Below are positions 34,110 through 43,787 of a stretch of DNA of 55,544 nt, piece after piece. Position numbers and translations under genes: made by a program. Under the pieces are notes generated by a model. That model worked only from the letters and a program-made list of their open reading frames with translations. It had not been told where the DNA came from and did not search any database. The DNA is taken from contig WGNC01000022.1 in NCBI GenBank assembly GCA_016124745.1, positions 1-55,544 of the forward strand, written 5' to 3'. This stretch comes from Thiobacillus sp. (GTDB lineage Bacteria; Pseudomonadota; Gammaproteobacteria; Burkholderiales; Thiobacillaceae). The stretch's first letter is position 1. The number at the start of each line of letters is the position of its first letter.

Positions 34110-34973
34110 ATGTCCTTGTCTGAACTGTTGAAGTTACGTTGTTTGGGACCTGCAATCGTCACACTCATCGCGGTTGCGAGCCCGCCGGTGTTTGCGGATC
34201 AGTACGCTCGGGATGAACTGTGGGGTATTGAGCCCCCGCTGACTTGCCTGGGCCTTGAACCCTGCGAAGCGCAGCCTGATTCGGCTACCCCGCAAGGAAA
34301 TGGGAAACAGAAGCGCTACCGAGGCTCCAGAGTCGACCAGGGTGCGAGAACAAAAGGAAGCGCAGAGGCTGAGCGGGTACTGGAGCAGGTTTATGCCTTG
34401 CCTGAAGCCGATAAGCGCTTTTTGTATGACAAATTGTCAGTCGCCCGTGGATTCGCCATTTTTCCGGACGTTCGAAAAAGCGGTGTGATGGCCGCCTCGG
34501 TGTATGGGAAAGGCATCATGTCGTTTCGCGACCAGAGCTGGGAATGGAAGCCCCCAATACTTTTGCATATGCACGGAAAGAGCATCGGCCCGCAAATCGC
34601 AGCTCAGCGCAGCACAATCGTATTCATATTCGACAGGTTGTGTGACATACGAGATTTTCTGCAAGGCCACCACAACCTGTTGACCACTGGAACCACCACT
34701 TCGATTGAGCATGTTGACCATCCAGAGCCAACGGAGCTAGGTGGGATCAATATTTACACTGTTAACAATGGCGTGGCGATGGGCCAGTCTCTGGAAAGTT
34801 ACTCTGTCCATATCGATGAGGAAGGCAACGCTGCGCTATATGGCATGGACGTCAAGCCCCACTGCATTTTGGATATGGCCCGTGTCGGTCCTCAACTTCC
34901 CTGGTTCCTGAAATTTATGCGTAACATTCAACTTCCGCCAGGCCACCCCGATAGCACCACCACAATAAAATGA
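34110..34973 (+). CDS. Secreted SYLF (Ysc84)-like protein
   Basis: 287 residues with a signal peptide (GPAIVTLIAVASPPVFA), a poorly conserved spacer (about 30-90), and a region resembling the SYLF lipid-binding domain: ARGFAIFPDVRKSGVMAASVYGKG, then PPILLHMHGKSIGPQIAAQRSTIVFIF. The usual domain is followed here by about 90 residues of unmatched sequence. Similarity is partial, so the call is tentative. Base composition is lower in GC than the neighbours. Likely periplasmic or outer-membrane facing. Confidence 0.6.
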   Translation: MSLSELLKLRCLGPAIVTLIAVASPPVFADQYARDELWGIEPPLTCLGLEPCEAQPDSATPQGNGKQKRYRGSRVDQGARTKGSAEAERVLEQVYALPEADKRFLYDKLSVARGFAIFPDVRKSGVMAASVYGKGIMSFRDQSWEWKPPILLHMHGKSIGPQIAAQRSTIVFIFDRLCDIRDFLQGHHNLLTTGTTTSIEHVDHPEPTELGGINIYTVNNGVAMGQSLESYSVHIDEEGNAALYGMDVKPHCILDMARVGPQLPWFLKFMRNIQLPPGHPDSTTTIK

Positions 34974-35529
34974 CGGGACAAAGAACGGCGATCGCTGTTG
35001 AAAGTTGTTCAGGCGCTTGAATTGCGGGCCGAAAGATACTCTCAATCCGAATGCACAAATGAAACGGCTTGCGGTACCGCAAGACGTTGATCTTGCTCGA
35101 GAACCCGCCAGGAGTCGGCGCCTCAGGTTTCATGGCGCAGGACCCGCGTGTGGCTGTTGCGTCGCGGCGCCGCCGGACCGGAGGTCACGACTGCCGCCTG
35201 TCCGCCAGACAGCTTGACGCAAGGATCCACCACAACCGAACGGACGATCCTTGGCTTTGCCGCTTGATTGGCACAATGCCGGATCGCATCCATATAGCCC
35301 GCCCCACGACGGGAAAATCGAATTCCGTCGGGTAGCTTCAATTTGAGTCAACGTGGCAGCTGTGCCTGTTTGTTTTGGATGCTGTGTTTGCGAGGTGATT
35401 TGGTCCGAGTCAAGAGTCCGTCCATTGTCGTGAGTTGCCTATATTGGAAGCAGGGTTCGCTCATTGTGCCGTGAGATGCATATTGCTCTTCAGCGGCGGG
35501 CCTTGGGATAGATCTTTGGAGGATCTGAG
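34974..35529. other. 556-base gene-free region
   Basis: Several short frames occur but none has a ribosome binding site or family character. No tRNA, hairpin terminator with T-run, or repeat of the kinds seen elsewhere was noticed. The last 130 bases are AT-richer and probably include the promoter for the RTX-repeat gene. Confidence 0.4.
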
Positions 35530-36150
35530 GTGAAAAGGCTTCATCTTTTCAATTGTCGTTGCGCCGGTGTTGTCATCGCAGGTTTCCTCGTGCTGTCCAC
35601 CGGCGCGCTGGCATCGGGTCCGGACCCGGCGCAGTTTTCAGACTTTCACCCCGGCCATACGGTCATCAAGTGTCCCAACATTCCTGAGGGGGTGACGCTA
35701 CCGACCTGCAATGGTCTGCAGGCGACCTGCGCCGGAACAGACGGAAATGACCTGATTCTGGGCAGTGACGAGGCGGACGTGATCGTTGCTCTGGCAGGCA
35801 ATGACGTGGTCCACGGTGATGCGGGACCCGATACCATCTGCGGTGGTCCGGGCAACGATGCGCTCTTTGGCGCTCGCGACGGTGACACGATACTCGGCGA
35901 AGAGGGTGACGACTTTATCTTCGGTGCGCCGGGCGACGATGATTTGCGGGGTGGCCCTGGCTATGACGTACTTTTTGGGGGACCGGGACACGACAAGCTG
36001 TCGGGCGGCGAGGGTGACAACGACGTGTGCCTGCTGCAAAGGGAAATGGGCGAGGCTGACGACACTTGCGAAACCATCTATCCACCGCCGGGCTACGTCC
36101 ATGATCAGGACCTGGAGGCAGGCCTCCTGAAGCTTGGCAAGCCAAAATGA
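35530..36150 (+). CDS. Small exported RTX-type calcium-binding repeat protein
   Basis: 206 residues: signal peptide (VVIAGFLVLSTGALA), then from about residue 70 a series of glycine/aspartate nonapeptide repeats (GTDGNDLIL, GNDVVHGDA, GNDALFGA, GDDFIFGA, GDDDLRGG, GHDKLSGG) that would form a calcium-bound parallel beta-roll, ending in a short cysteine-bearing tail. Repeats of this kind usually belong to large type I-secreted proteins; here an N-terminal Sec signal and small size suggest a periplasmic or surface protein. GTG start with GGAGG seven to nine bases upstream. Confidence 0.82.
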   Translation: MKRLHLFNCRCAGVVIAGFLVLSTGALASGPDPAQFSDFHPGHTVIKCPNIPEGVTLPTCNGLQATCAGTDGNDLILGSDEADVIVALAGNDVVHGDAGPDTICGGPGNDALFGARDGDTILGEEGDDFIFGAPGDDDLRGGPGYDVLFGGPGHDKLSGGEGDNDVCLLQREMGEADDTCETIYPPPGYVHDQDLEAGLLKLGKPK

Positions 36151-36382
36151 TGCGCATCAACGAGTCCGCAGCCTCCACTTCGGGTAAATTAGCGCGCGCC
36201 CGGCAGCGGGGTTCCTAAGGATCAACTGCGCGGGCCGCCGGGGACGGGCAGGATCCGGGGCCCCGCATCAGACAGACCCGTCGCACGGCGATTGTCGTCA
36301 GCGACAGGACCCTGTCGAACACGTCAAGCACCTGGATGGCAGGAAGTCGTGTCGTATCGGTTCAACAAAAAGAGGAACATTC

Positions 36383-36835
36383 ATGTCGACGTTTCGCAAT
36401 GCAGTGGCAAGCGTATTTCTTCTGATGGGCGTGGCAGGCAGCGTGACCGTCTGGGCTGCAGAAGCGGCCAAGGCACCGGCACCCGGGCCACAAGAAGCCG
36501 CGACGCAAGCCCCGCACAAGGAGTTGTTCGCTATCGCCGCCGAGGGGAAGGAAGTGACCGCCATGATCCCGTTTTTGGGCGCTCGTGCGACGCATTATCA
36601 TGTCTATGACGTGAACGGCAACCTGGTTGAGGTGTTGCCCAACCCGTTTATTGGCCAAGAGAGAGGGATGGGACCGGCGGCGGCCCAGATGCTGGCGGAA
36701 CGCGGTGTGACCGTTCTGGTGGCCGGTATGGTGGGACCCAAGATGAAGGATGTGCTCGTTGTCAACAAGATGCGGTTCGTGTCGCGCAAGGGGGACGTGC
36801 AGGGCGTCGTCAACGAGCTGAAAAAATCGCAATGA
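36383..36835 (+). CDS. Exported NifX/NifB-C-like (dinitrogenase iron-molybdenum cofactor domain) protein
   Basis: 150 residues: signal peptide (AVASVFLLMGVAGSVTVWAA), then a domain of the NifX/NafY/NifB C-terminal fold: FLGARATHYHVYDVNGNLVEVLPNP, GMGPAAAQMLAERGVTVLVAGMVGPKM. In the cytoplasm such domains hold FeMo-cofactor precursors; stand-alone relatives have unknown metal-linked roles. An exported member is unusual, and no nif genes are near. AGAGGAAC before the ATG sets the start. A hairpin follows its stop codon. Confidence 0.8.
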   Translation: MSTFRNAVASVFLLMGVAGSVTVWAAEAAKAPAPGPQEAATQAPHKELFAIAAEGKEVTAMIPFLGARATHYHVYDVNGNLVEVLPNPFIGQERGMGPAAAQMLAERGVTVLVAGMVGPKMKDVLVVNKMRFVSRKGDVQGVVNELKKSQ

Positions 36836-36839
36836 GGGG

Positions 36840-36865
36840 CGTATCGGTATGCAAGGCCCGATACG
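36840..36865. terminator. Hairpin between convergent genes
   Basis: CGTATCGG at 36840-36847 pairs with CCGATACG at 36858-36865. It lies just after the NifX-like gene and before the end of pilR, and could serve both; no T-run. Confidence 0.4.
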
Positions 36866-36914
36866 ATTCATGGTGTGCAGTCTGGCCTTCGTGCCATAGC
36901 CAGGCCTCACGGGC

Positions 36915-38231
36915 TTACTCGATGCCCAAGCGCTCCAGCCGGTAGCGCAAGCTGCGGAAGGTGACACCGAGCACGCGGGCGGCGGCGGTCTTGTTATAGC
37001 GTGTCTGCTCCAGCGCTTCGAGGATGACGGCGCGCTCGGTCTGGTCAAGATAGTCCTGCAATGGATATTTGGTGTCGGAGCAGGCCATGGTAGGTGGCAG
37101 GGCCGGGGCAAGATTGAGGTCGGCCGCGCAGATGTGCCGGTTTTCGCAAAGCGCCAGTGCGCGCTCGAGTATGTTTTCCAGTTCACGCACGTTGCCGGGG
37201 AACGCATACGCGCTCAATTCCTTCTCGGCGTCGCGGTCGAGCCTGACCTCGCCTCCCCCCATCTTGTCGAGCAGGAAACGCGCCATGACGGGAATGTCAT
37301 CGGCGCGGTCACGCAGGCTGGGCATGACCAGGTCGATGACGTTGAGGCGGTAAAACAGGTCCTGCCGGAAGCGCCCGGATTCCACCAGCGCAGCAAGGTT
37401 CTGATGGGTGGCGCTGACGATGCGAACGTCGATCGGTTCTTCCTGAGTGGCGCCGACCTTGCGCACCTTTTTTTCCTGCAATACGCGCAACAGCTTGACC
37501 TGCATCGACAGTGGCAGATCGGCCACCTCGTCTAGAAAAAGCGTGCCGCCGTCGGCAGCCTGGAAAAACCCGCTGCGATCAGCGTCGGCGCCGGTGAATG
37601 CGCCCTTTCGATAGCCGAAGAACTCGCTTTCCATCAGCGTCTCCGGGATCGCGCCGCAGTTGACGGCAACGAAAGCCCTGTCGGCACGGCTGCCCAGCCG
37701 GTGAATCAGGCGTGCAGCGAGTTCCTTGCCGCTGCCAGATTCGCCGGAAATGTGGACAGGCGCCTGGGTCCGCGCCAGCTTGGCGATGCGCGTGCGGATA
37801 TCCTGCATGGCGCTCGATTGGCCGATCAATTCACGCGCAGACCCATCGGCTTGCGAAGTCTCCGGCATTCTCAGCGCTGACTTGATCAATGCGCGCAATT
37901 GATCAAGCGCCACCGGTTTGGACAGATAGTCGAATGCACCCGCTTTCAAAGCCGCCACCGCGTTGCCGGCGTTGCCGAAGGCCGTAATGACTGCAACCGG
38001 CACCGGCTTAGGCAACGCGCTGGCGCTCGCAATCACTTCCAGCCCTTCGCCGTCGGTTAGCCGCATATCGGTCAGACAAAGGTCGTAATGCGTTTTTGCC
38101 AGGCGTTGCTGCGCCTCTGACACGCTGATCGCACGATCGGTTTCCAGCCCCATCTTGGCCAGTGTCAGTTCCATCAGGTCCAGCAGGTCAGGTTCATCAT
38201 CCACCAGGAGAATGCGTGGGGAAGCAGCCAT
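36915..38231 (-). CDS. pilR: NtrC-family sigma-54 response regulator, PilR-type
   Basis: 438 residues: receiver domain (1-120) with phospho-acceptor D55 in CLTDMRL, sigma-54 AAA+ domain (about 140-375) with Walker A GESGSGKE, the sigma-54 loop GAFTGA and Walker [13 protein letters not shown], and a Fis-type HTH at the end ([20 protein letters not shown]). With PilS it controls type IV pilin transcription in pseudomonads; the partner and the upstream PP0621 gene support the name, but no pilA is in the window. Two bases separate it from pilS. Confidence 0.85.
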   Translation of the reverse strand: MAASPRILLVDDEPDLLDLMELTLAKMGLETDRAISVSEAQQRLAKTHYDLCLTDMRLTDGEGLEVIASASALPKPVPVAVITAFGNAGNAVAALKAGAFDYLSKPVALDQLRALIKSALRMPETSQADGSARELIGQSSAMQDIRTRIAKLARTQAPVHISGESGSGKELAARLIHRLGSRADRAFVAVNCGAIPETLMESEFFGYRKGAFTGADADRSGFFQAADGGTLFLDEVADLPLSMQVKLLRVLQEKKVRKVGATQEEPIDVRIVSATHQNLAALVESGRFRQDLFYRLNVIDLVMPSLRDRADDIPVMARFLLDKMGGGEVRLDRDAEKELSAYAFPGNVRELENILERALALCENRHICAADLNLAPALPPTMACSDTKYPLQDYLDQTERAVILEALEQTRYNKTAAARVLGVTFRSLRYRLERLGIE

Positions 38232-38233
38232 GT

Positions 38234-39814
38234 TTAATCCATTCCGCGAAAACTGAGGCGAAAGCGCGCACCGGCCTCTCCGGGCACGAAAGCCAGCGCG
38301 GCGTGGTTGGCCTCGGCCAGTTCACGTGCCAGGAACAATCCCAGCCCGGTGCCTTGCGCGTCCGTGGTGAAAAAGGGCTCGAACAGCTTGCCCTGATGCT
38401 CGGGCGTCAGGCCTGGACCATCGTCCTGGATATCCATTTGAACCCTGCTGCCCTGTGCCTCCACAGTGAAGCGAATGCTGCCAGCCTGCTTGCGGCAGTA
38501 TCGCCAGGCGTTGCGCAGAAGGTTCCAAACGATCTGTCTCAGGTGGTCGGGGTCGAATTTGAAGTGGACGGCATCGGACATGCTGACTATGACGGCGTCA
38601 GCCGGGATTTCTTCAGTCAGTCGCAGTTCGTCGATCAGGGCGGCAAGCTTGACGTGATCGAAACTCACGGGATTGAGGCGGTCGCGCCGATTGAGCGTCA
38701 GGACTTCTTCCACGAGGCGGTCGAGCCGCCGGGTATTGTTGTCGATGATCTCGGTGAGTTTCGCCTGCGCGGGGTCGCTCGCATCCTCGCGCAGCAGTTG
38801 TGCGGCATGGCCGATTGCGGAGAGGGGATTGCGGATTTCATGCGCGATGTTTGCAGTGAGCCGCCCCAGCGCCGCCAGTTTCAGTCGTTGCGCCGCCTGT
38901 TCGGCCTGGCTCTGGTCTTCCAGAACCAGAATCCGGCTGTCCTCCGGCATGGCGAGTGATAGGCAGCGCACCCGCAACTGTGCGACAGGTGTGTTCAGGC
39001 TGGATGACGTGCCGGGCTGCAATTGCTCTGCCAGGCGTGCAAGCCCTGGGGAGCAGGCTTCCAGCCGGGTAATGCCGGGCCTCACGGGGGTCGTGGTACC
39101 GAGCAAGTTCAGCGCGCGCGGGCTGGCATGACGCACCACGCCGTCGCCGCGCACCGCCAGCAGGCCGTCGGGTGAGTTTTCGATCGCCAGCGCGTTGATG
39201 CGGTTCAGCAGTGCCAGTTCATCGGCCTGTCGCTGCGCCAGTCTTTCGGATCGCAGGGCGCGGTGGGTCAGCGTGTGTGCCAGCCAGCCGATCGCGAAGT
39301 AGCCCGCACAGAGCAGCCCGACCTGGAAAAAACTATCGATGCCCGCGCCGCCGCCGAGAATGCTGAAGCCGTGCTGCAGCAGCAGTGCGATAGATGCCAT
39401 CGCCGCATACAGCAGGGTCAGCCGGCCGCTGCCGACCAAACCGCCCGATGCAATGGAAATCACCAGCAGCAGTCCCATGCTGTCGGCGAGCCGCTGGCTG
39501 GTGGTCATCAGCAGCATGACGAACAGGATGTCGGCAAAGATATGCGCGGAGAGCTGGATCTGGAAGCCGGGCCAGCGCGCGCGGATGCCCAGCACGAACA
39601 AGGCTGCGATCACCAGGTAGGCAAAGGCAAAGTTCAGGTAGCGCTCGCTTGCGCCAGCACGGAACAGATCGGACCCGCCAAACAGCATGCCGGTGAAAAC
39701 CAGCGCCGCGGCCAATGTCAGACGATACAGATTGAAGTAATCGAGGCTGCGCCAGTGCGACGCAAAGTAGCCTTGCGTGTCGCTTCGGGGCAACGTTGCC
39801 GCCGAGGCGTTCAT
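38234..39814 (-). CDS. pilS: Sensor histidine kinase, PilS-type
   Basis: 526 residues: six predicted membrane helices (about 30-200), a short PAS-like region (about 205-300), then the dimerisation/phospho-acceptor helix with H325 in AHEIRNPLSAIGHAAQ and an HATPase domain (LRQIVWNLLRNAWRY, DDGPGLTPEHQGKLFEPFFTT, GTGLGLFLAREL). This matches PilS, which senses pilin in the membrane. The start ATG (39812-39814) overlaps the preceding gene's stop by four bases, and pilR follows at once, so the three genes form a tight operon. Confidence 0.85.
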   Translation of the reverse strand: MNASAATLPRSDTQGYFASHWRSLDYFNLYRLTLAAALVFTGMLFGGSDLFRAGASERYLNFAFAYLVIAALFVLGIRARWPGFQIQLSAHIFADILFVMLLMTTSQRLADSMGLLLVISIASGGLVGSGRLTLLYAAMASIALLLQHGFSILGGGAGIDSFFQVGLLCAGYFAIGWLAHTLTHRALRSERLAQRQADELALLNRINALAIENSPDGLLAVRGDGVVRHASPRALNLLGTTTPVRPGITRLEACSPGLARLAEQLQPGTSSSLNTPVAQLRVRCLSLAMPEDSRILVLEDQSQAEQAAQRLKLAALGRLTANIAHEIRNPLSAIGHAAQLLREDASDPAQAKLTEIIDNNTRRLDRLVEEVLTLNRRDRLNPVSFDHVKLAALIDELRLTEEIPADAVIVSMSDAVHFKFDPDHLRQIVWNLLRNAWRYCRKQAGSIRFTVEAQGSRVQMDIQDDGPGLTPEHQGKLFEPFFTTDAQGTGLGLFLARELAEANHAALAFVPGEAGARFRLSFRGMD

Positions 39815-40035
39815 TTATTGCCGAGTTGCTTGTGCTCGGGCGTGCAGTAAAACACCCCACCTGAATAGATGGCCTCGCTGCGCGGGAGATTCACCCCGCA
39901 GTGTGCGCACTTCACCATGTCTTCGACCGTCTGGCTGTGTGGAGGCGTGCTCGGGGTGTTGAGCGATCGCTGGTAGGCGCGGAATATCGCCCATATCACG
40001 AAACCGATCACAATCAGCAGCAGAATCTTGATCAC
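39811..40035 (-). CDS. PP0621 family membrane-anchored zinc-ribbon protein
   Basis: 74 residues: one membrane helix (IKILLLIVIGFVIWAIF), a polar spacer and a C-terminal MVKCAHCGVNLPRSEAI...FYC segment with three cysteines and a histidine (CTPEHK) able to bind zinc. Function unknown; relatives lie next to pilS in other betaproteobacteria. Translation starts at GTG 40033-40035, with GGGGGG upstream; ATG is absent near the helix. Its stop overlaps pilS. Confidence 0.8.
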   Translation of the reverse strand: MIKILLLIVIGFVIWAIFRAYQRSLNTPSTPPHSQTVEDMVKCAHCGVNLPRSEAIYSGGVFYCTPEHKQLGNK

Positions 40036-40250
40036 GCTAACCCCCCCAAAATGGCGCCCAGCATAGCATGCTGCCGCGTGAGCCGGTGGACGAAAGCAAT
40101 GGTTGCGGGCGGGTTTCACGGGGGCTGCAGGGGGAGATGCCGGCCGATGACATAATGCGGCCGTCAGGTCTTCCGCGTCTGGCTTTCGCGCGGTGGGCTT
40201 GGTGTAACATTGCAGCCGACAGATTGCCAATAGATTCCGGAGGGTAAGTG

Positions 40251-41219
40251 ATGATGATGCGTCAGGGTTTTGCCAGTAGATTGTGTGTGCCAGTGGTGAT
40301 TGCCGTGCTGGCGGCAGGTTGTAGCGACAAAAAGGAAGGTGCGTCGACAGACGGAACGCCCGCTGCCCAGGTGGCGGCCAGGGTCAATGGCACCGAGTTG
40401 ACGGTCGGTCAGGTTGACTTCGCGCTTCAACGCAATCCCAACCTCGACCAGGATCAAGCCAAGGCCGCGTCGATGCAGGTCATTCGTTATCTGGTCGACC
40501 AGGAATTGCTGGCACAGAAGGCTGTCGGCGACAAACTGGATAGCGATCCCAAGGTCGTGGCGGCGCTGGATGCAGCAAGGCGCCAGATCCTCGCCGAGGC
40601 TTTCATGGCTCGCAAGCTTGGATCGCTTGCCGAGCCGAGCGATGCCGAGGTGACCGCCTATTACGATGGCCATCCCGAACTGTTTGCCAAGCGCAAGATT
40701 TACCGCTTGCAGGAAATCTCGATCAAGGCCCCCCAGGAGAAACACGACGCGATTCGCGCCAAGCTGACAGCTTCCAAGACGCTGAACGATTTTGCCGCAT
40801 GGCTGAAGGCAGAGAACCTGCCAGCCAAAGCTGCAGAGGGCGTGAAGTCGGCCGAACAACTGCCGAAGGCGATTCTTCCCAAGCTGGCCGCAATGCCGGA
40901 CGGGCAGGCAATCGTAGTGAATGCGCCGGATGGTTTGCTGGTGATCGTCCTGGCGGACTCACAGATGCAGCCCGCAACGATGGAGCAGGCCAAGCCGGTC
41001 ATTGCCCGAATGCTGCAGGGCGAAGCCCGCCAGAAGGCAGTCAAGGCTGAACTGGATGCGCTGAAGGCGGCCGCCAAGATCGAGTACCTTGGCGAGTTCG
41101 CCGAAGCGGGCAAGGTGGCGGAGGCCCCAGTTGCGGCTGATGCGCCGGCAGCGGCCCCGGCAGCAGATGCCGCAGCGGATGCCACGGCGGCCAGCAAGGA
41201 CGAATCCGCACCGAAGTGA
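40251..41219 (+). CDS. EpsD-like peptidyl-prolyl cis-trans isomerase lipoprotein
   Basis: 322 residues with a lipoprotein signal (VVIAVLAAGC), a SurA-like helical domain and a parvulin-type region (KIYRLQEISIKAPQEKHDAIRAKL) as in EpsD, a foldase of exopolysaccharide clusters. The tail (about 290-322) is Ala/Pro-rich low complexity. GGAGG six bases before the first of three ATG codons (40251, 40254, 40257) sets the start at 40251. It heads the block of surface-sugar genes but is separated from gmd by 366 bases. Confidence 0.82.
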   Translation: MMMRQGFASRLCVPVVIAVLAAGCSDKKEGASTDGTPAAQVAARVNGTELTVGQVDFALQRNPNLDQDQAKAASMQVIRYLVDQELLAQKAVGDKLDSDPKVVAALDAARRQILAEAFMARKLGSLAEPSDAEVTAYYDGHPELFAKRKIYRLQEISIKAPQEKHDAIRAKLTASKTLNDFAAWLKAENLPAKAAEGVKSAEQLPKAILPKLAAMPDGQAIVVNAPDGLLVIVLADSQMQPATMEQAKPVIARMLQGEARQKAVKAELDALKAAAKIEYLGEFAEAGKVAEAPVAADAPAAAPAADAAADATAASKDESAPK

Positions 41220-41585
41220 ACTGACGGGGGGCGGCGTGAACCTGTCCAGGGTTTCGCCGTCATCCTGTTGCAAGTCGCTATGGATGCCTGGCCGCCGGAT
41301 GAGGTTCCTGGTGGCCGCAGCCCGCCCATGTTTTTTCCGACTGGATTGGCAGGACGGAATGCGGTCCGCATGAGTTATTCTGGGGAGCCTGCATCCGCAG
41401 TCTGATGGGTTTTCTGTTTGCTTCGTCACCCGTGGCGGTTCGTTAGGACCCGCGGGTCGCCGGCAGTTGGGGCAGACATTGACAGCCAACCTGTTGGCAG
41501 ACCCGGCGCGGCTGAAAATCAAGTCGGCCAGACGATTGATCACCCTTCACGGCTGTCAGCTGATATTCATTCAGGAACCCAACTC
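41220..41585. other. Leader region ahead of the nucleotide-sugar operon
   Basis: No gene is supported. TTGACA at 41479-41484 would be a good -35 element but has no matching -10 at 16-18 bases. The operon beginning with gmd probably starts within this stretch. Confidence 0.4.
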
Positions 41586-42722
41586 ATGACCAAGAAAGCC
41601 CTCATCACCGGCGTCACCGGCCAGGACGGCGCCTACCTCGCCGAATTCCTGCTGGGCAAGGGCTATGAAGTCCACGGGATCAAGCGCCGCACCTCGCTGT
41701 TCAATACCGACCGCATCGACCACCTCTACCAGGATCCGCACGAGACGGGCCGCCGCTTCATCCTGCACCACGGCGATCTGACCGACTCAAGCAGTCTGAT
41801 CCGGATCATCCAGCAGGTGCAGCCCGACGAAATCTACAATCTCGCCGCGCAAAGCCACGTCGCGGTCAGCTTCGAAGAACCCGAATACACCGCCAACTCC
41901 GACGCGCTGGGCGCCCTGCGCATCCTCGAAGCGATCCGCATCCTCGGCCTGGAAAAGCAGACCCGCTTCTACCAGGCATCCACCAGCGAACTGTTCGGCC
42001 TGGTGCAGGAAACCCCGCAGAAGGAAACCACGCCGTTCTATCCGCGCAGTCCCTACGCCGTGGCCAAGCTCTACGCCTACTGGATCACCGTCAACTACCG
42101 CGAGGCCTACGGCATGTACGCCTGCAACGGCATCCTGTTCAACCACGAAAGCCCGGTGCGCGGCGAAACCTTCGTTACCCGCAAGATCACCCGTGCACTG
42201 GCACGCATCAAGCTGGGCCTGCAGGATTGCCTGTTCCTCGGCAACCTGGACGCCAAGCGCGACTGGGGCCACGCCAAGGACTACGTCGAAATGCAGTGGC
42301 TGATGCTGCAGCAGGAGCAAGCCGAAGACTTCGTCATCGCCACTGGCGTGCAATATTCGGTCAGGGACTTCGTCGACGCCGCCGCCAGGGAACTCGGCAT
42401 GGTCATTCGTTGGGCAGGCCAGGGCGTCGACGAAAGAGGTTACCTGCTCCCCGCTCCCGCAGGCTGGAGAGGCACCCTGGAGGGCATAAAGGCCGGGGGA
42501 GAGGGCCGCTGCATCGTCGCCGTCGACCCGCGCTATTTCCGTCCCACCGAAGTCGAAACCCTGCTCGGTGATCCGTCCAAGGCCAACCAAAAGCTCGGCT
42601 GGACGCCGAAGATCAGCTTTGCCGAACTCGTGGCCGAAATGGTGCGCGAAGACCTGAAAGCCGCCGAGCGAGACGAACTGGTGAAGAAGCATGGCTACAA
42701 GGCCATGGACTATAACGAGTAA
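41586..42722 (+). CDS. gmd: GDP-mannose 4,6-dehydratase
   Basis: 378 residues of the extended SDR family; converts GDP-mannose to GDP-4-keto-6-deoxymannose, using NADP. N-terminal [20 protein letters not shown] is the nucleotide loop; the catalytic STSELFG and YAVAKLYAY (Tyr and Lys) are intact, as is [17 protein letters not shown] near the end. Between GVDERG and VAVDPRYF the loop is longer than in E. coli Gmd, and its DNA (about 42448-42512) resembles the CCCTCTCC/GGGAGAGGG repeats. The product is reduced by Fcl, encoded four bases downstream. Confidence 0.95.
   Translation: MTKKALITGVTGQDGAYLAEFLLGKGYEVHGIKRRTSLFNTDRIDHLYQDPHETGRRFILHHGDLTDSSSLIRIIQQVQPDEIYNLAAQSHVAVSFEEPEYTANSDALGALRILEAIRILGLEKQTRFYQASTSELFGLVQETPQKETTPFYPRSPYAVAKLYAYWITVNYREAYGMYACNGILFNHESPVRGETFVTRKITRALARIKLGLQDCLFLGNLDAKRDWGHAKDYVEMQWLMLQQEQAEDFVIATGVQYSVRDFVDAAARELGMVIRWAGQGVDERGYLLPAPAGWRGTLEGIKAGGEGRCIVAVDPRYFRPTEVETLLGDPSKANQKLGWTPKISFAELVAEMVREDLKAAERDELVKKHGYKAMDYNE
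42448..42512. repeat. Possible REP-like repeat embedded in gmd
   Basis: CCCGCTCCCGCAGGCTGG and GGCCGGGGGAGAGGGCC resemble the two arms of the palindromes at 4102-4140 and 9118-9222, separated by about 25 bases. It is in frame and encodes the loop [19 protein letters not shown]. Confidence 0.45.
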
Positions 42723-42726
42723 ACGC

Positions 42727-43710
42727 ATGAAAGCGGACGCCAAGATCTACGTTGCGGGCCATCGTGGCCTCGTCGGTTCCGCCCTCATGCGCACCCTGCG
42801 CGACAAGGGGTACATGAATTTCGTTACCCGCACTCATGCCGAACTCGACCTCACCAGCCAGACTGCAGTCGAAGCCTTTTTCGCCGCAGAAGAGCCCGAC
42901 TACGTGTTCCTTGCCGCAGCTCGGGTCGGCGGCATTCACGCCAACAACGTCTACCCGGCAGAATTCATCCGCGACAACCTCGCCATCCAGACTAACGTCA
43001 TCCACGCGGCCTGGAAGAACGGCGTCAAACGCCTGATGTTCCTCGGTTCCAGTTGCATCTATCCGAAGCTGGCGCCGCAACCAATGAAAGAGGAATATCT
43101 GCTGACCGGACCGCTGGAACCGACCAACCGGCCTTACGCACTGGCGAAGATCGCCGGGATCGAAATGTGCTGGAGCTACAACCGGCAATACGGCACCAAA
43201 TTCATCGCCGTCATGCCGACCAATCTGTATGGCCCCGGCGACAACTACCACCCGGAAAATTCCCACGTCATCCCCGCGCTGATCCGCAAGTTTCACGAAG
43301 CCAGGGTGAACAACCGGCCTGCCGTCACGGTGTGGGGCACAGGCACGCCCAGGCGCGAATTCCTGTACAGCGATGACATGGCGGACGCCTGCGTGTTTCT
43401 GATGCGCCTTCCGGATGCGCAATACGATACCTTGCTGGGAAGCGACGAACAGGCGACCGGCGTGTTCATGCCGCCGCTGGTGAATATCGGGGTGGGGACC
43501 GACCTGACGATCAAAGAGTTGGCAGAATCGGTGAGGCGCGCGGTGGATTACGATGGCGAAATCGTCTTCGATCCCGACAAGCCTGACGGCACGCCGAGAA
43601 AACTCATGGATGTGAGCCGGCTCAATCGTCTGGGATGGGTTGCGGAGACTGGAATGGCTGCGGGCCTTGCCCAGGCATACCGTGATTTCCTTGAGCATCA
43701 TTGCAGCTGA
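42727..43710 (+). CDS. fcl: GDP-L-fucose synthase
   Basis: 327 residues. Epimerises and reduces GDP-4-keto-6-deoxymannose to GDP-L-fucose with NADPH. Features: [15 protein letters not shown] nucleotide loop, [13 protein letters not shown], the catalytic [13 protein letters not shown] (Tyr/Lys), and [27 protein letters not shown] 42727 lies directly behind gmd. The pair makes GDP-fucose for surface polysaccharide; a GDP-mannose supply (manA/B/C) is not in the window. Confidence 0.95.
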   Translation: MKADAKIYVAGHRGLVGSALMRTLRDKGYMNFVTRTHAELDLTSQTAVEAFFAAEEPDYVFLAAARVGGIHANNVYPAEFIRDNLAIQTNVIHAAWKNGVKRLMFLGSSCIYPKLAPQPMKEEYLLTGPLEPTNRPYALAKIAGIEMCWSYNRQYGTKFIAVMPTNLYGPGDNYHPENSHVIPALIRKFHEARVNNRPAVTVWGTGTPRREFLYSDDMADACVFLMRLPDAQYDTLLGSDEQATGVFMPPLVNIGVGTDLTIKELAESVRRAVDYDGEIVFDPDKPDGTPRKLMDVSRLNRLGWVAETGMAAGLAQAYRDFLEHHCS

Positions 43711-43787
43711 CTCTCAATTGATATCGGAATGGAAACTGTGAAGAACCGGAACATCAATGCCAATAGGCGGTTGAAAAGGGAGTGGTC

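Noticed and set aside
35069..35335. 88-codon frame in the spacer before the RTX-repeat gene
   Set aside because: No ribosome binding site, no signal or domain, and amino-acid use typical of random frames.
41479..41484. TTGACA as the promoter of the sugar operon
   Set aside because: No acceptable -10 element at 16-18 bases, so it is not listed as a promoter.
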